A stretch of 64,000 nucleotides of DNA from Gordonia rubripertincta (GTDB lineage: Bacteria; Actinomycetota; Actinomycetes; Mycobacteriales; Mycobacteriaceae), in contig NZ_CP136136.1 of NCBI RefSeq assembly GCF_038024875.1, positions 62,001 to 126,000 of the forward strand, written 5' to 3'. Position numbers and translations under genes: made by a program. Each line of letters starts with the position of its first letter. Positions within the stretch are counted from its first letter, which is position 1. Below the pieces are notes generated by a model, which had not been told where the DNA came from, did not search any database, and saw nothing but the letters and a program-made list of their open reading frames with translations. Below are positions 7,715 through 16,503 of the stretch, one piece after another.

Positions 7715-8761
7715 ATGTACGAGAAGAATGGCGACAAGTACTTCATCGTCGACGCACACGTCCACCTCTGGGACGCCCGTGAATCCAATCAGCGCAACAT
7801 CCACGGCAAGCAGTTCATCGATTGCTTCTACGATTACCACCGCAATCTCAGCCCCGAGGAAGAGGTCTGGGACTACGACACCTACACCTACTACGGTCCC
7901 GACCGGCTGATGCGCGACCTGTTCGAGGAGGGCCCGGCCGATCACGCGATTTTCCAGGCGACGATCCTGAAGGACTTCTACGTCAACGGTTTCGCCCAGG
8001 TCGACGACTCGCTGAAGCTGTGCGAGGACAACCCGAAGCTGCTCACCTACAACCACGCCTACGATCCCCGCCACGGCGAGGCCGGTCTCGAGCAGCTCCG
8101 CAAGGACGCCGACAACATGAACCTCAAGGGCGTGAAGCTGTACACCGCCGAATGGATCGGCGACTCACGGGGATACAAGCTCGACGACGCCTGGTCACGC
8201 CGCTACCTCGAGGAGTGCATCAAACTCGGCATCAAGAACATCCACATCCACAAGGGACCCACCATCCGGCCCCTCGACCGGGATGCCTTCGACGTGGCCG
8301 ACGTCGACAAGGTGGCCACCGACTACACGGATCTGAACTTCATCATCGAGCACGTCGGCCTGCCGCGGCTCGAGGACTTCTGCTGGATCGCCACCCAGGA
8401 GTCCAACGTGTTCGGCGGTCTCGCCGTGGCGATCCCGTTCATCCACACCCGGCCCCGGTACTTCGCGCAGATCATCGGCGAACTCCTCTACTGGATCGGC
8501 GAGGACAAGATCCTGTTCGCCAGCGACTACGCGCTGTGGACGCCGCAGTGGCTCGTGGAGCGGTTCGTCGACTTCCAGATCCCGGAGGACATGACCGAAT
8601 ACGCCCCGATCACCGTCGAACAGAAGAAGAAGATCCTCGGCCTCAACGCGGCAGCGCTCTACCCGCACATCGAGGTGCCGGAGGAACTCAGGCTCCCGAC
8701 CAGCGCCGCCGATCCGGAAGTCGAGGTGGCCGCCGGCGCGAAGGATGTGGTGACGGCATGA
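7715..8761 (+). CDS. Metal-dependent amidohydrolase-family protein of the propane cluster
   Basis: A 348-residue protein of the amidohydrolase_2 (TIM-barrel metal hydrolase) type. Visible landmarks are DAHVHLWD near the N-terminus (HxH metal site), a mid-protein histidine block IKNIHIHKGP, FIIEHVGLPR, and the late aspartate in LFASDYALWTPQ. A homologue accompanies many propane and dimethyl-sulfide/acetone-type di-iron monooxygenase operons. Its reaction there is not established; a role in hydroxylase maturation has been suggested by association. The start is ATG 7715 with AAGGAG six bases upstream. Its TGA overlaps the next gene (ATGA). Confidence 0.85.
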   Translation: MYEKNGDKYFIVDAHVHLWDARESNQRNIHGKQFIDCFYDYHRNLSPEEEVWDYDTYTYYGPDRLMRDLFEEGPADHAIFQATILKDFYVNGFAQVDDSLKLCEDNPKLLTYNHAYDPRHGEAGLEQLRKDADNMNLKGVKLYTAEWIGDSRGYKLDDAWSRRYLEECIKLGIKNIHIHKGPTIRPLDRDAFDVADVDKVATDYTDLNFIIEHVGLPRLEDFCWIATQESNVFGGLAVAIPFIHTRPRYFAQIIGELLYWIGEDKILFASDYALWTPQWLVERFVDFQIPEDMTEYAPITVEQKKKILGLNAAALYPHIEVPEELRLPTSAADPEVEVAAGAKDVVTA

Positions 8762-9558
8762 CCACGATCGCACCTCCCCCCGGTTATGTCGCCGATGCCG
8801 CGACGGACCTCGAGCGCGACGTCCTCGCCGCGCTCGACACCGTCCTCGATCCCGAACTCGACCAACCGATCACCGAACTGAGATTCGTGCGGTCGATCCT
8901 GATCGACGAGGTGGGCGTGACCGTGCACCTGCGTCTCCCGACGTCGTTCTGCTCGCCCAACTTCGCCTACCTGATGGGGTCGGATGCACTCGACGCGCTC
9001 GAGGACGTCAACGGCGTCGGGCAGGTCCGGGTGCTGCTCGACGATCATCACGACAGCGACAAGATCAACGCCGGACTCGACGCCCGTGCCGGATACAAGG
9101 GCACCTTCGGCGTCGAGGCCCTCGACAGCCTCGACGAGCTGCGCCTGACCTTCCAGCGCAAGGCCCACACCGCCGCGATGGAACGATGTGTGGCCGCCGA
9201 GATCGCTGCCGGTCGGGTCACCGTGGCCGACGTGGATCGGCTGGCGCTGCGGGATGTACCACGCGGTCGTCACAAGGCGGCGCTCCTCCGACGCCGGTTG
9301 GAGCTGGGCCTCAGCATCTGCCCCAACAGCCTCGTCGTCGTCGACGAGGAGGGGCACACGCTGCCGGCCGACCAGATCCCGATGCGGTTGAGATTCGCAC
9401 GGTCCGTGCGCATCTCGATGGAGGGCAACAGCCATTTCTGTCGTGGTCTGCTCGCCACCCGCTATGCCGACGACGACGAATGCGACGGGGCCAGCGGCCC
9501 GGTCATCACCAACCTCCGCGAAACCGCTCGCGCACACCACCGAAGCGAACAGGAGTAA
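8758..9558 (+). CDS. DUF59/MIP18-family protein of the propane cluster
   Basis: A 266-residue protein. Residues about 15-100 form a DUF59 (MIP18, SufT-like) domain (LDTVLDPELDQPITELRFV ... LRLPTSFCSPNFAYLM). Members of this family assist iron-sulfur or metal-cluster assembly, and the conserved cysteine in TSFCSP fits such a role. The C-terminal part has no domain I recognise; it contains a basic segment (RGRHKAALLRRRLELG) and several cysteines (SICPNS, HFCRGL, ECDG). It is coupled to the amidohydrolase by ATGA overlap and sits three bases before adh. Helping to load or repair the PrmA di-iron centre or PrmB cluster is a reasonable inference. Confidence 0.8.
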   Translation: MTTIAPPPGYVADAATDLERDVLAALDTVLDPELDQPITELRFVRSILIDEVGVTVHLRLPTSFCSPNFAYLMGSDALDALEDVNGVGQVRVLLDDHHDSDKINAGLDARAGYKGTFGVEALDSLDELRLTFQRKAHTAAMERCVAAEIAAGRVTVADVDRLALRDVPRGRHKAALLRRRLELGLSICPNSLVVVDEEGHTLPADQIPMRLRFARSVRISMEGNSHFCRGLLATRYADDDECDGASGPVITNLRETARAHHRSEQE

Positions 9559-9561
9559 GCC

Positions 9562-10587
9562 ATGCGCGCAGTCCAGGTCGTCGGCTACCACGACAAACTG
9601 CAACTCAACGAGGTCCCGGCCCCTGAGATCACCGGGCCGCACGACGTCATCGTCCGGATCGGTGGTGCCGGTGTCTGCCGCACCGACCTGCACATCCTCG
9701 AGGGCCAGTGGGAGGCGAAGAGCGGTGTCGCACTTCCCTACACGATCGGTCACGAGAATGCCGGCTGGGTGGAGGCCATCGGCGACGCGGTCACCAATGT
9801 CGCCGTCGGGGACAAGGTGATCCTGCATCCGCTGATCACATGTGGACTCTGCCGGGCCTGCCGGTTCGGCGACGATGTCCACTGCGAGAACAGCCGGTTC
9901 CCGGGTATCGACACCGACGGCGGTTACGCGGAGTTCCTCAAGACCACCGCGCGCAGCGTCGTGAAGATCGACGACTCCCTCGAACCCGCCGATGTGGCCG
10001 CACTCGCCGACGCCGGTCTGACCGCCTATCACGCGGCCGCCAAGGTCGCACGGATGACGCGGCCCGGCGACACCTGCGTCGTCATCGGCGCAGGAGGTCT
10101 GGGGCACATCGGCATCCAGGTCCTCGCCGCGATCTCTGCCCTGCGGATCGTCGTCGTCGACCGGAACCCGGATGCGGTGGAGCTCGCCAAGGAGGTGGGT
10201 GCCGAGATCGGCATCGTCGCCGACGGAACGCATGTGCAACAGGTCCTCGACCTGACGGGCGGACACGGCGCCGAGGCCGTGCTCGACTTCGTCGGCGAGG
10301 GCGGGGCGACCGCCGAAGGGACCGCGATGCTGCGCCGCGCCAGCAGCTTCTTCGTGGTCGGCTACGGCGAGAACATCGACGTCCCCACCATCGACGTGAT
10401 CTCCACCGAGATCAACTTCATCGGCAACCTGGTCGGTTCCTACAACGACCTCGGTGAGCTCATGGACCTCGCCGCCCGGGGAAAGGTGAAGCTGCACACC
10501 AGCACCTACGCCCTCGCCGATTTCCAGCAGGCACTGGACGATCTCGACGCCGGCCGCGTGCGCGGTCGCGCGATCCTCGTGCCCTGA
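9562..10587 (+). CDS. adh1: Zinc-dependent NAD+ secondary alcohol dehydrogenase
   Basis: A medium-chain dehydrogenase of 341 residues, probably oxidising the 2-propanol made by PrmABCD to acetone. Catalytic zinc ligands are C39, H64 (with E65) and D150. The structural zinc lobe has C94, C97, C100 and C108 (CGLCRAC...C). The Rossmann motif GAGGLG lies at 176-181, and the acidic residue of VVVDRN favours NAD over NADP. A secondary alcohol dehydrogenase in this position is known from the Gordonia TY-5 prm locus. It starts three bases after the DUF59 gene with AGGAG just upstream. Confidence 0.9.
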   Translation: MRAVQVVGYHDKLQLNEVPAPEITGPHDVIVRIGGAGVCRTDLHILEGQWEAKSGVALPYTIGHENAGWVEAIGDAVTNVAVGDKVILHPLITCGLCRACRFGDDVHCENSRFPGIDTDGGYAEFLKTTARSVVKIDDSLEPADVAALADAGLTAYHAAAKVARMTRPGDTCVVIGAGGLGHIGIQVLAAISALRIVVVDRNPDAVELAKEVGAEIGIVADGTHVQQVLDLTGGHGAEAVLDFVGEGGATAEGTAMLRRASSFFVVGYGENIDVPTIDVISTEINFIGNLVGSYNDLGELMDLAARGKVKLHTSTYALADFQQALDDLDAGRVRGRAILVP

Positions 10588-10633
10588 CCCTTCGATCATT
10601 CAGCCGAGAACACCACAGAAAGGCAGGACGACC

Positions 10634-12286
10634 ATGGCCAAGGAGTTGCGCTACAACGCCGAAGCGCGACTGCGGCTCGAGCGAGGAGTGAACGCACTCG
10701 CCGACGCGGTCAAGGTGACATTGGGACCGAAGGGCCGCAACGCGGTCCTCGAGAAGCTCACCGGCCCACCGACCATCACCAACGACGGGGTGACCATCGC
10801 CCGCGAGATCCAGTTGCGCGATCCGTTCGCCAACATGGGCGCACAGTTGGTCAAGGAAGTGGCGATGAAGACCAACGGGGTCGTCGGTGACGGCACCACC
10901 ACCGCAACCGTGTTGGCGCAGGCCATGGTTCGCGAAGGTCTGCGCGCCGTCGAGCAGGGCGCCAACCCGATGCGGGTGCGCCGCGGTATCGAGCGTGCGA
11001 TCAGCACAGTCATCGACGCGCTGTCGGAACAGTCCGTCGCACTCGGCGGCCGCAGCGATCTCGAACGCATCGCGACCCTAGCCGCGAGTGACGACGAGGT
11101 CATCGGTTCGGCCATCGCCGCCGCGGTCGAATACGTCGGCCGCAACGGCGTCATCACCACCGAGGAGAGCGACACCCTCGGCCTGTCGGTGGACGTCGTC
11201 GACGGCATCGAGTTCGACCACGGTTACATCTCCGGGTACATGGTCACCAATCCCGAACGGATGGAAGCGGTTCTGGACAACCCGGTGGTCTTGCTGACGA
11301 ACAAGAAGATCACCTCGGTGCAGGAGATCATGCCGAGCATCGAGGCGGCCAAACGCGCCGACCGTCCGCTGGTCGTGCTCGCCGAGGACGTCGACGGTCC
11401 CGCCCTGCAACTGCTCGTCGGCGGCAACATGCACAAGACGATGCAGTCGGTGGTCGTCCGGGCACCCGGTTTCGGTCATCGCCGCGTCGCCGAACTCGAG
11501 GATCTCGCCGTCGCGCTCGGTGGTCACGTGATCGCCAAGGACACCGGCCTCGAGCTGCACGAGGTCTCCCTCGAACACCTCGGACAGTGCGACCGGATCA
11601 CCGTCACCGAGGACTCGACCACGATCGTCGGTGCGCGGGGCGACCAGACCCTCGTCGACGCTCGTGTCGCGCAACTCGAGGCGCAGCACGCACGTGCGCG
11701 GATCGACGCCGACCGGGACAGCCTGGAGCTACGGATCGCGCGCCTCACCGGCCGGGTCGCGGTCATCCGAGTCGGTGGCGTGACCAGCGTCGAACTGAAG
11801 GAACGCATGCTCCGCGTCGAGGACGCCCTGGCCGCGACGCGGGCGGCGGTCGAGGACGGCATCGTCTCCGGTGGCGGAACCGCGCTGGCACAGGCACATC
11901 GGGCCCTCGAGTCGCTGGGCGATGTGGGCGGTGACGAGGGCGCCGGCATCGGCGTCGTCCGCCGGTCGATGGCCGAACCGTTGTTCTGGATCGCCACCAA
12001 CGCCGGCTTCGACGGCGAGGAGGTGGTCAAGGTCGTGAGCGGACTGCCCCTCGGCCACGGATTCAACGCGATGACCGGCAATTACGGCGACATGTTCGAC
12101 GAAGGCGTCATCGACCCGGCCAAGGTCACCAAGGCCGCGCTGGAGAGCGCCGCGTCGATCGCCGCACTGCTGATCACCACCGAGACCGCGGTCGTCGAGG
12201 AGGTGTTCACGCATCCGGGCGCGATCGAGGCCCCGGGCTTCGGTGATCTCGCCGAGGGGATGGTGCGGCCCTCCAACATCTACTAG
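10634..12286 (+). CDS. groEL: GroEL-like chaperonin dedicated to the monooxygenase
   Basis: A 550-residue group I chaperonin with normal ATP motifs (VTLGPKGRN, GDGTTTATVLA, IVSGGGTAL). It differs from housekeeping GroEL in its C-terminus, which ends AEGMVRPSNIY instead of a Gly-Gly-Met or His-rich tail. No groES is beside it. In Mycobacterium, the equivalent MimG is required to fold the oxygenase MimA into active form, so I infer the same role for PrmA here. It lies 46 bases after adh with AAAGGCAGG upstream, and two strong hairpins follow. Confidence 0.92.
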   Translation: MAKELRYNAEARLRLERGVNALADAVKVTLGPKGRNAVLEKLTGPPTITNDGVTIAREIQLRDPFANMGAQLVKEVAMKTNGVVGDGTTTATVLAQAMVREGLRAVEQGANPMRVRRGIERAISTVIDALSEQSVALGGRSDLERIATLAASDDEVIGSAIAAAVEYVGRNGVITTEESDTLGLSVDVVDGIEFDHGYISGYMVTNPERMEAVLDNPVVLLTNKKITSVQEIMPSIEAAKRADRPLVVLAEDVDGPALQLLVGGNMHKTMQSVVVRAPGFGHRRVAELEDLAVALGGHVIAKDTGLELHEVSLEHLGQCDRITVTEDSTTIVGARGDQTLVDARVAQLEAQHARARIDADRDSLELRIARLTGRVAVIRVGGVTSVELKERMLRVEDALAATRAAVEDGIVSGGGTALAQAHRALESLGDVGGDEGAGIGVVRRSMAEPLFWIATNAGFDGEEVVKVVSGLPLGHGFNAMTGNYGDMFDEGVIDPAKVTKAALESAASIAALLITTETAVVEEVFTHPGAIEAPGFGDLAEGMVRPSNIY

Positions 12287-12315
12287 TCCGCCCTCCTCCA
12301 AGACCCCGGCGGGGA

Positions 12316-12388
12316 CGTCGTCGCTGCAGCGGCGACGGGGGCCGGTCGCGATTGCAGATTCGTTCTCGGCGTGGATCGCGACCGGCCC
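12316..12388 (+). terminator. Tandem hairpins ending the propane cluster
   Basis: Hairpin 1 has 9-bp arms at 12316-12324 and 12329-12337 with one G-U pair. Hairpin 2 has perfect 14-bp arms at 12339-12352 and 12375-12388 with a 22-base loop. They begin 30 bases after the groEL stop. No T-run follows, as is common for actinobacterial terminators. They probably isolate the cluster from the regulator downstream. Confidence 0.6.
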
Positions 12389-12457
12389 ACTTCCGGCTGC
12401 CCGAAATATCACCCGTATGCCACCTGACCAGTACGAATCGGATGAAGACACCTGGTC

Positions 12458-12473
12458 GTTCACGCACGTGAAC
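12458..12473 (+). promoter_or_regulatory. Palindromic operator upstream of the Fis-type regulator (copy 1)
   Basis: GTTCAC-GCAC-GTGAAC contains the core TTCACG-CA-CGTGAA and ends 63 bases before the regulator's start. A second copy of the core with different central bases lies downstream of the same gene at 14434-14449. This suggests one dimeric DNA-binding protein controls both transcripts, possibly the regulator itself. Confidence 0.5.
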
Positions 12474-12536
12474 GTAGGCTCGTCCGATACACTGCCCAGG
12501 ATGAGACCTACATCACATTAGGGAGTTGCGGTCTCG

Positions 12537-14330
12537 GTGAAGCCCAAGCCAACAGACCAGTCTCGTGAACCCGTCACCCACGTAGCACGGGCGCGCGAGC
12601 GATTCCTCAGCGACGACGGCGTCGTCGACGATCGCCTGACCGGCGCCGTTCGAGACGCGATCTCGACCTCGTGGCGCCGTTCGCGCTCGTTCAAGGTGCA
12701 GACAGACCGGCTGGAACTCCCGTTCGTCCGCGAGCCGAACACCGACAGTCCGCTGATGACCGCGGCCCGGCCGGTGCTGGACCAGCTCGCCACCGACCTC
12801 TCGTCGGAACCGGTGAGCATCATCCTCACCTCGCCGGACGGTGTGGTGCTGTCCCGTGCCGCCGGCAGCGGCGAACTCCTCGGCCAGCTCGACGCGGTGT
12901 CACTCGCACCCGGTTACAGCTACAGCGAAGAGCACGCCGGCACCAACGGGATCGGCACCGCCCTCGAAACCCGGCAGGCCACCCTCGTCACCGGTGCCGA
13001 ACACTATGCGGGATGCCTCGCCCAGCTCAGTTGCGCCGGGGTACCGATCCGAAACCCCTTCTCCGGCGGCGTCGTCGGCGCCCTCGACCTCACCGGGTGG
13101 GTGGAGAAGGGCGGTTCCCTGCTGCTGTCCCTGGCCAAGTCGGCGACCGTGCAGATCGAACAGCAGATGCTCGCGAACGCCAGCGAAAGCGAATCCCGGC
13201 TCCTCTCGGCCTATCTCGCGACCTGTCGGCGCGCACCCCAGATGATGGTCCTCGCCATCGCTGCCGACGTCGTGCTGATGAACCGACGTCTTCGGCAGAG
13301 CATCGACCCGCAGGATCAGGTGTCGATGCTCGAGCACGCCGTCGACCAGACCCTTGATGTCGCCGCGGGGCGGCGGGTGAACACGCTGCCCAGCGGCCGC
13401 TCGGTACGACTCGCGCCGGTCGTCGAGTTCTCTGACGCAGCGGCCGGCATCGCGGTTTTCCATGTGCACCTGATGGATTCGGCCACCGCCACCTCACCCC
13501 AGCGCCGACCCTCGACGGCCTCAATGCTGCCCGGGATCGTCGGCCGCAGCTCATCGTGGCGGCAGGCGAGCGACCGCATCGCCCAGCACGTGGGTGCCGG
13601 CCACTGGATCGCGGTGTCGGGCGAACGGGGTTCGGGGCGGTCGGCGGTTCTCCGCGCAGCGGCGGGACAATGCCGGCGCGGGACGATTCGCGTGTACGCC
13701 GCCGCAGACTTCCAGGACACCGACACCCTCGACAGCTTCGCCGCCGAGCTCGACACGGACGGCTTCGCGATCATCCTGCGCGATGCCGACGAGTTCGACG
13801 ACGACGTGCTGTTCGACGTCGCCGAGGTGATGCAGGGACGCGAGCACGCGGGTTGGCTGGGGATGACCCTCAGCGCCGGCGACGCGACACCCGCCCTGGG
13901 TGCCACCTTGCTCCCCTTCTTCTCGCACACCATCGAGGTGCCGCCACTGCGCCATCGCATCGAGGACCTTCAGGTGCTGGTGCCGGCCATCCTCCTGCAA
14001 CTCACGCGCGGACGGGAACTCGAGGTCGCGCCGGACGCCATGCGGCAGCTGAGCAAGTACACCTGGCCGGGCAACGTCGCAGAACTCCGGCAGGCGCTAC
14101 GGGACGTGGTCATCCACCATCGGTCGGGGACGATCACGGCGCAGCATCTGCCGCCGACCTATCGCGCACAGAGCCGGCACACCCTCACCCGCATCGAGGC
14201 GCTCGAACGGGATGCGATCGTGCGGAGCCTGGAGGAGAACGGTCGGAACAAGGTCGCGGCGGCCAATGCGCTCGGCATCTCCCGGGCGACGATCTATCGA
14301 AAGATCAAGGAGTTCGGCATCGACGTGTAG
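12537..14330 (+). CDS. GAF/AAA+/Fis activator lacking the sigma-54 contact loop (MimR/AcoR type)
   Basis: A 597-residue regulator. Residues about 60-215 form a GAF-like sensor region (EEHAGTNGIGTALETRQ is the typical AcoR-family signature). A reduced AAA+ domain lies at about 330-520 with the P-loop GERGSGRSA and the helical-subdomain motif YTWPGNVAELRQAL. A Fis-type helix-turn-helix ends the protein (NKVAAANALGISRATIYRKI). The GAFTGA loop that contacts sigma-54 is absent, which fits an organism with no sigma-54. MimR, a relative, is needed for expression of the mycobacterial propane/acetone monooxygenase operon, so this protein probably activates the prm cluster. The start is GTG 12537 with a GGGAG site upstream. 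Confidence 0.88.
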   Translation: MKPKPTDQSREPVTHVARARERFLSDDGVVDDRLTGAVRDAISTSWRRSRSFKVQTDRLELPFVREPNTDSPLMTAARPVLDQLATDLSSEPVSIILTSPDGVVLSRAAGSGELLGQLDAVSLAPGYSYSEEHAGTNGIGTALETRQATLVTGAEHYAGCLAQLSCAGVPIRNPFSGGVVGALDLTGWVEKGGSLLLSLAKSATVQIEQQMLANASESESRLLSAYLATCRRAPQMMVLAIAADVVLMNRRLRQSIDPQDQVSMLEHAVDQTLDVAAGRRVNTLPSGRSVRLAPVVEFSDAAAGIAVFHVHLMDSATATSPQRRPSTASMLPGIVGRSSSWRQASDRIAQHVGAGHWIAVSGERGSGRSAVLRAAAGQCRRGTIRVYAAADFQDTDTLDSFAAELDTDGFAIILRDADEFDDDVLFDVAEVMQGREHAGWLGMTLSAGDATPALGATLLPFFSHTIEVPPLRHRIEDLQVLVPAILLQLTRGRELEVAPDAMRQLSKYTWPGNVAELRQALRDVVIHHRSGTITAQHLPPTYRAQSRHTLTRIEALERDAIVRSLEENGRNKVAAANALGISRATIYRKIKEFGIDV

Positions 14331-14365
14331 TCGGCGCCGGCACCGGGATCGGCGGCGGGCAGGTC

Positions 14366-14400
14366 GGGACGATGCCACCCCCGCCGAATGGCACCGTCCC
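14366..14400 (+). terminator. Hairpin after the Fis-type regulator
   Basis: Arms 14366-14377 and 14389-14400 pair at 11 of 12 positions around an 11-base loop, 36 bases after the stop. There is no T-run. A terminator function is likely but not certain. Confidence 0.45.
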
Positions 14401-14433
14401 CGTGACCTGCATCTTCACGCCATAACCGAAGTT

Positions 14434-14449
14434 ATTCACGATCGTGAAT
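14434..14449 (+). promoter_or_regulatory. Perfect 16-bp palindrome upstream of the acyl-CoA dehydrogenase (copy 2)
   Basis: ATTCACGATCGTGAAT is its own reverse complement and shares the core TTCACG-N2-CGTGAA with the site at 12458-12473. It lies about 210 bases before the acyl-CoA dehydrogenase start. The remainder of this 326-base gap holds the preceding hairpin and an AT-richer stretch that may contain the promoter; I see no small gene in it. Confidence 0.55.
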
Positions 14450-14656
14450 CTTCAGTAGTCCATCACGGGCCACACACCTTTACAAGGAGAAGTGACAAGG
14501 TGTGATACTCGTAACAACCGTCGAGCGATGGTTAAAGCAGTGCAGGCGACCCATCCACAGAGGGTCGGATACCGAGCGGACGATCGGTAGATGCATGATG
14601 AACGGGTGCCCCCCTGAGACGGCACCACAACGGCGGTCCGATCATGAGGAAGTGCG

Positions 14657-16435
14657 ATGGCCACACCCATGTCCCGGCGGGACCTCGAGTTCCTGCTGTA
14701 CGAATGGCTTGACGTCGAGGCCCTGACCTCACGTGACCGTTTCGCGGCGCACTCGCGCGACACCTTCGACGCCGTCCTCGAGCTCAGCGCCGACATCGCG
14801 ATGAAATGCTTCGCTCCGGCCAACAAGATCGGCGACGCCAACGAGCCCTACATCGGCGACGACGGCAAGGTCGTCCTCCCAGACGCGGTGGTGTCGGGCC
14901 TCGCCGAGTTCCGCAAGGCCGGCCTCATCGCCGCCTCCTTCGACGAGGAACTCGGCGGCATGCAGCTGCCGACCGTCATCCGGCAAGCGTCCGCGGTGTG
15001 GTTCCAGGCGGCGAACGCGGCCATGTCGTCCTACAGCTTCCTCACGGTCGGCAACGCCAACCTGCTGGCCGAGTACGCGACCCCCGAACAACGCGACACC
15101 TGGGTCCGCCCGCTCGTCGAAGGCCGCTTCTCCGGGACGATGTGCCTGTCCGAACCGCAAGCCGGCTCTTCGCTGGCCGACATCACCACCAAGGCCGAAC
15201 CGGCGGGCGACGGCACCTACCGGATCACCGGGACCAAGATGTGGATCTCGGCCGGCGACCACGAACTCACCGAGAACATCGTGCATCTCGTGCTGGCCAA
15301 AGCGCCCGGTGGCGGCCCCGGCGTCAAGGGGATCTCGCTGTTCATCGTGCCGAAGTTCCTGCCGGACGGCACCCGCAACGACGTCGCCCTGGTCGGCCTC
15401 AACCACAAGATGGGCAACCGCGCGACCACCAACACGCTGCTCAACTTCGGCGACGGCACCTTCTCCCCCGACACGACCCCCGGCGCTGTTGGATATCTGG
15501 TCGGCGAGGAGCACCGCGGCCTCTCCTACATGTTCCACATGATGAACGAGGCACGCATCGGCGTCGGATTCCTCGCCACCGCACTGGGTTACGCCGGGTA
15601 CCAGGCGTCGCTGGAGTATGCGAAGGTGCGCACGCAGGGACGCCCCGTCGACCAGAAGGATCCGTCCTCGAAGCCGGTGCCGATCATCGAGCACGCCGAC
15701 GTCCGGCGGATGCTGCTGGCCCAGAAGTCCTACGTCGAGGGCGCGCTCGCCTTCGAGCTGTACTGCAGCGTTCTCGTCGACCAGGCCGCGACGACCGCCG
15801 ACGCCAAGGAACGCGCCCGCATCGAGCTGCTGCTCGAGGTGTTGACCCCGATCGCCAAGAGTTGGCCGTCGCAGTGGTGCCTGGAGGCCAACAGCCTGGC
15901 GATCCAGGTCCACGGCGGGTACGGGTACACCCGTGAGTTCGACGTCGAGCAGCACTACCGCGACAACCGCCTCAACCCCATCCACGAAGGGGCCCATGGC
16001 ATCCACGGCCTCGACCTGCTGGGCCGCAAGGTGATCATGCAGGGCGGAGCCGGTCTGGCACTGCTCGCCGAGACCATCGGCGCGACCGTCGCACGTGCAC
16101 TCGAGGTGCCGTCCGCCGCCGGATACGCCGAGACCCTGCAGTCGATCGTCGACCGGCTCGTCAAAGTGACCGCACACATCTGGTCGTCGGGCGACCCGAA
16201 GCTCGCGCTCGCCAACGCCACGCTCTACCTCGAGGCCACCGGCCACATCGTCATCGCCTGGATGTGGCTCGAACAACTCCTCGCCGCGGACGGCCGGACC
16301 GGCGACTTCTATGACGGCAAACGCGCTGCAGCGCAGTACTTCTTCCGGTATGAACTACCGAAGACCGGTCCGCAGCTCGACCTCCTCACCGCTCTGGACC
16401 GCACCACCCTCGACGTCGAACCGTCCTGGTTCTGA
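14657..16435 (+). CDS. Acyl-CoA dehydrogenase (long FadE type)
   Basis: A 592-residue FAD-dependent acyl-CoA dehydrogenase, longer than the classic 380-residue enzymes because of a C-terminal helical extension like that in FadE5 and AidB-like members. It has CLSEPQAGSSLADI, the FAD/substrate contact, ITGTKMWISAGDH, and NPIHEGAHGIHGLDLLGRK, whose glutamate is in the position of the catalytic base. It introduces a trans-2 double bond in an acyl-CoA. ATG 14657 is preceded by GAGGAA. With the next SDR gene it may form a fatty-acid or branched-acyl oxidation pair, perhaps for propanoyl- or acetone-derived intermediates; that link is speculative. Confidence 0.88.
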   Translation: MATPMSRRDLEFLLYEWLDVEALTSRDRFAAHSRDTFDAVLELSADIAMKCFAPANKIGDANEPYIGDDGKVVLPDAVVSGLAEFRKAGLIAASFDEELGGMQLPTVIRQASAVWFQAANAAMSSYSFLTVGNANLLAEYATPEQRDTWVRPLVEGRFSGTMCLSEPQAGSSLADITTKAEPAGDGTYRITGTKMWISAGDHELTENIVHLVLAKAPGGGPGVKGISLFIVPKFLPDGTRNDVALVGLNHKMGNRATTNTLLNFGDGTFSPDTTPGAVGYLVGEEHRGLSYMFHMMNEARIGVGFLATALGYAGYQASLEYAKVRTQGRPVDQKDPSSKPVPIIEHADVRRMLLAQKSYVEGALAFELYCSVLVDQAATTADAKERARIELLLEVLTPIAKSWPSQWCLEANSLAIQVHGGYGYTREFDVEQHYRDNRLNPIHEGAHGIHGLDLLGRKVIMQGGAGLALLAETIGATVARALEVPSAAGYAETLQSIVDRLVKVTAHIWSSGDPKLALANATLYLEATGHIVIAWMWLEQLLAADGRTGDFYDGKRAAAQYFFRYELPKTGPQLDLLTALDRTTLDVEPSWF

Positions 16436-16503
16436 CCTCACCGCCGATCACGGCGCGGCGCCGGTGCGCCGCGTCACCGGAGAAACACGCAAGGGAGACA
16501 ACG

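Noticed and set aside
8659..10599. Long open frame on the minus strand opposite the DUF59 and alcohol dehydrogenase genes
   Set aside because: It mirrors high-GC coding DNA on the plus strand, has no family match, and the plus-strand genes have full motifs and ribosome binding sites.
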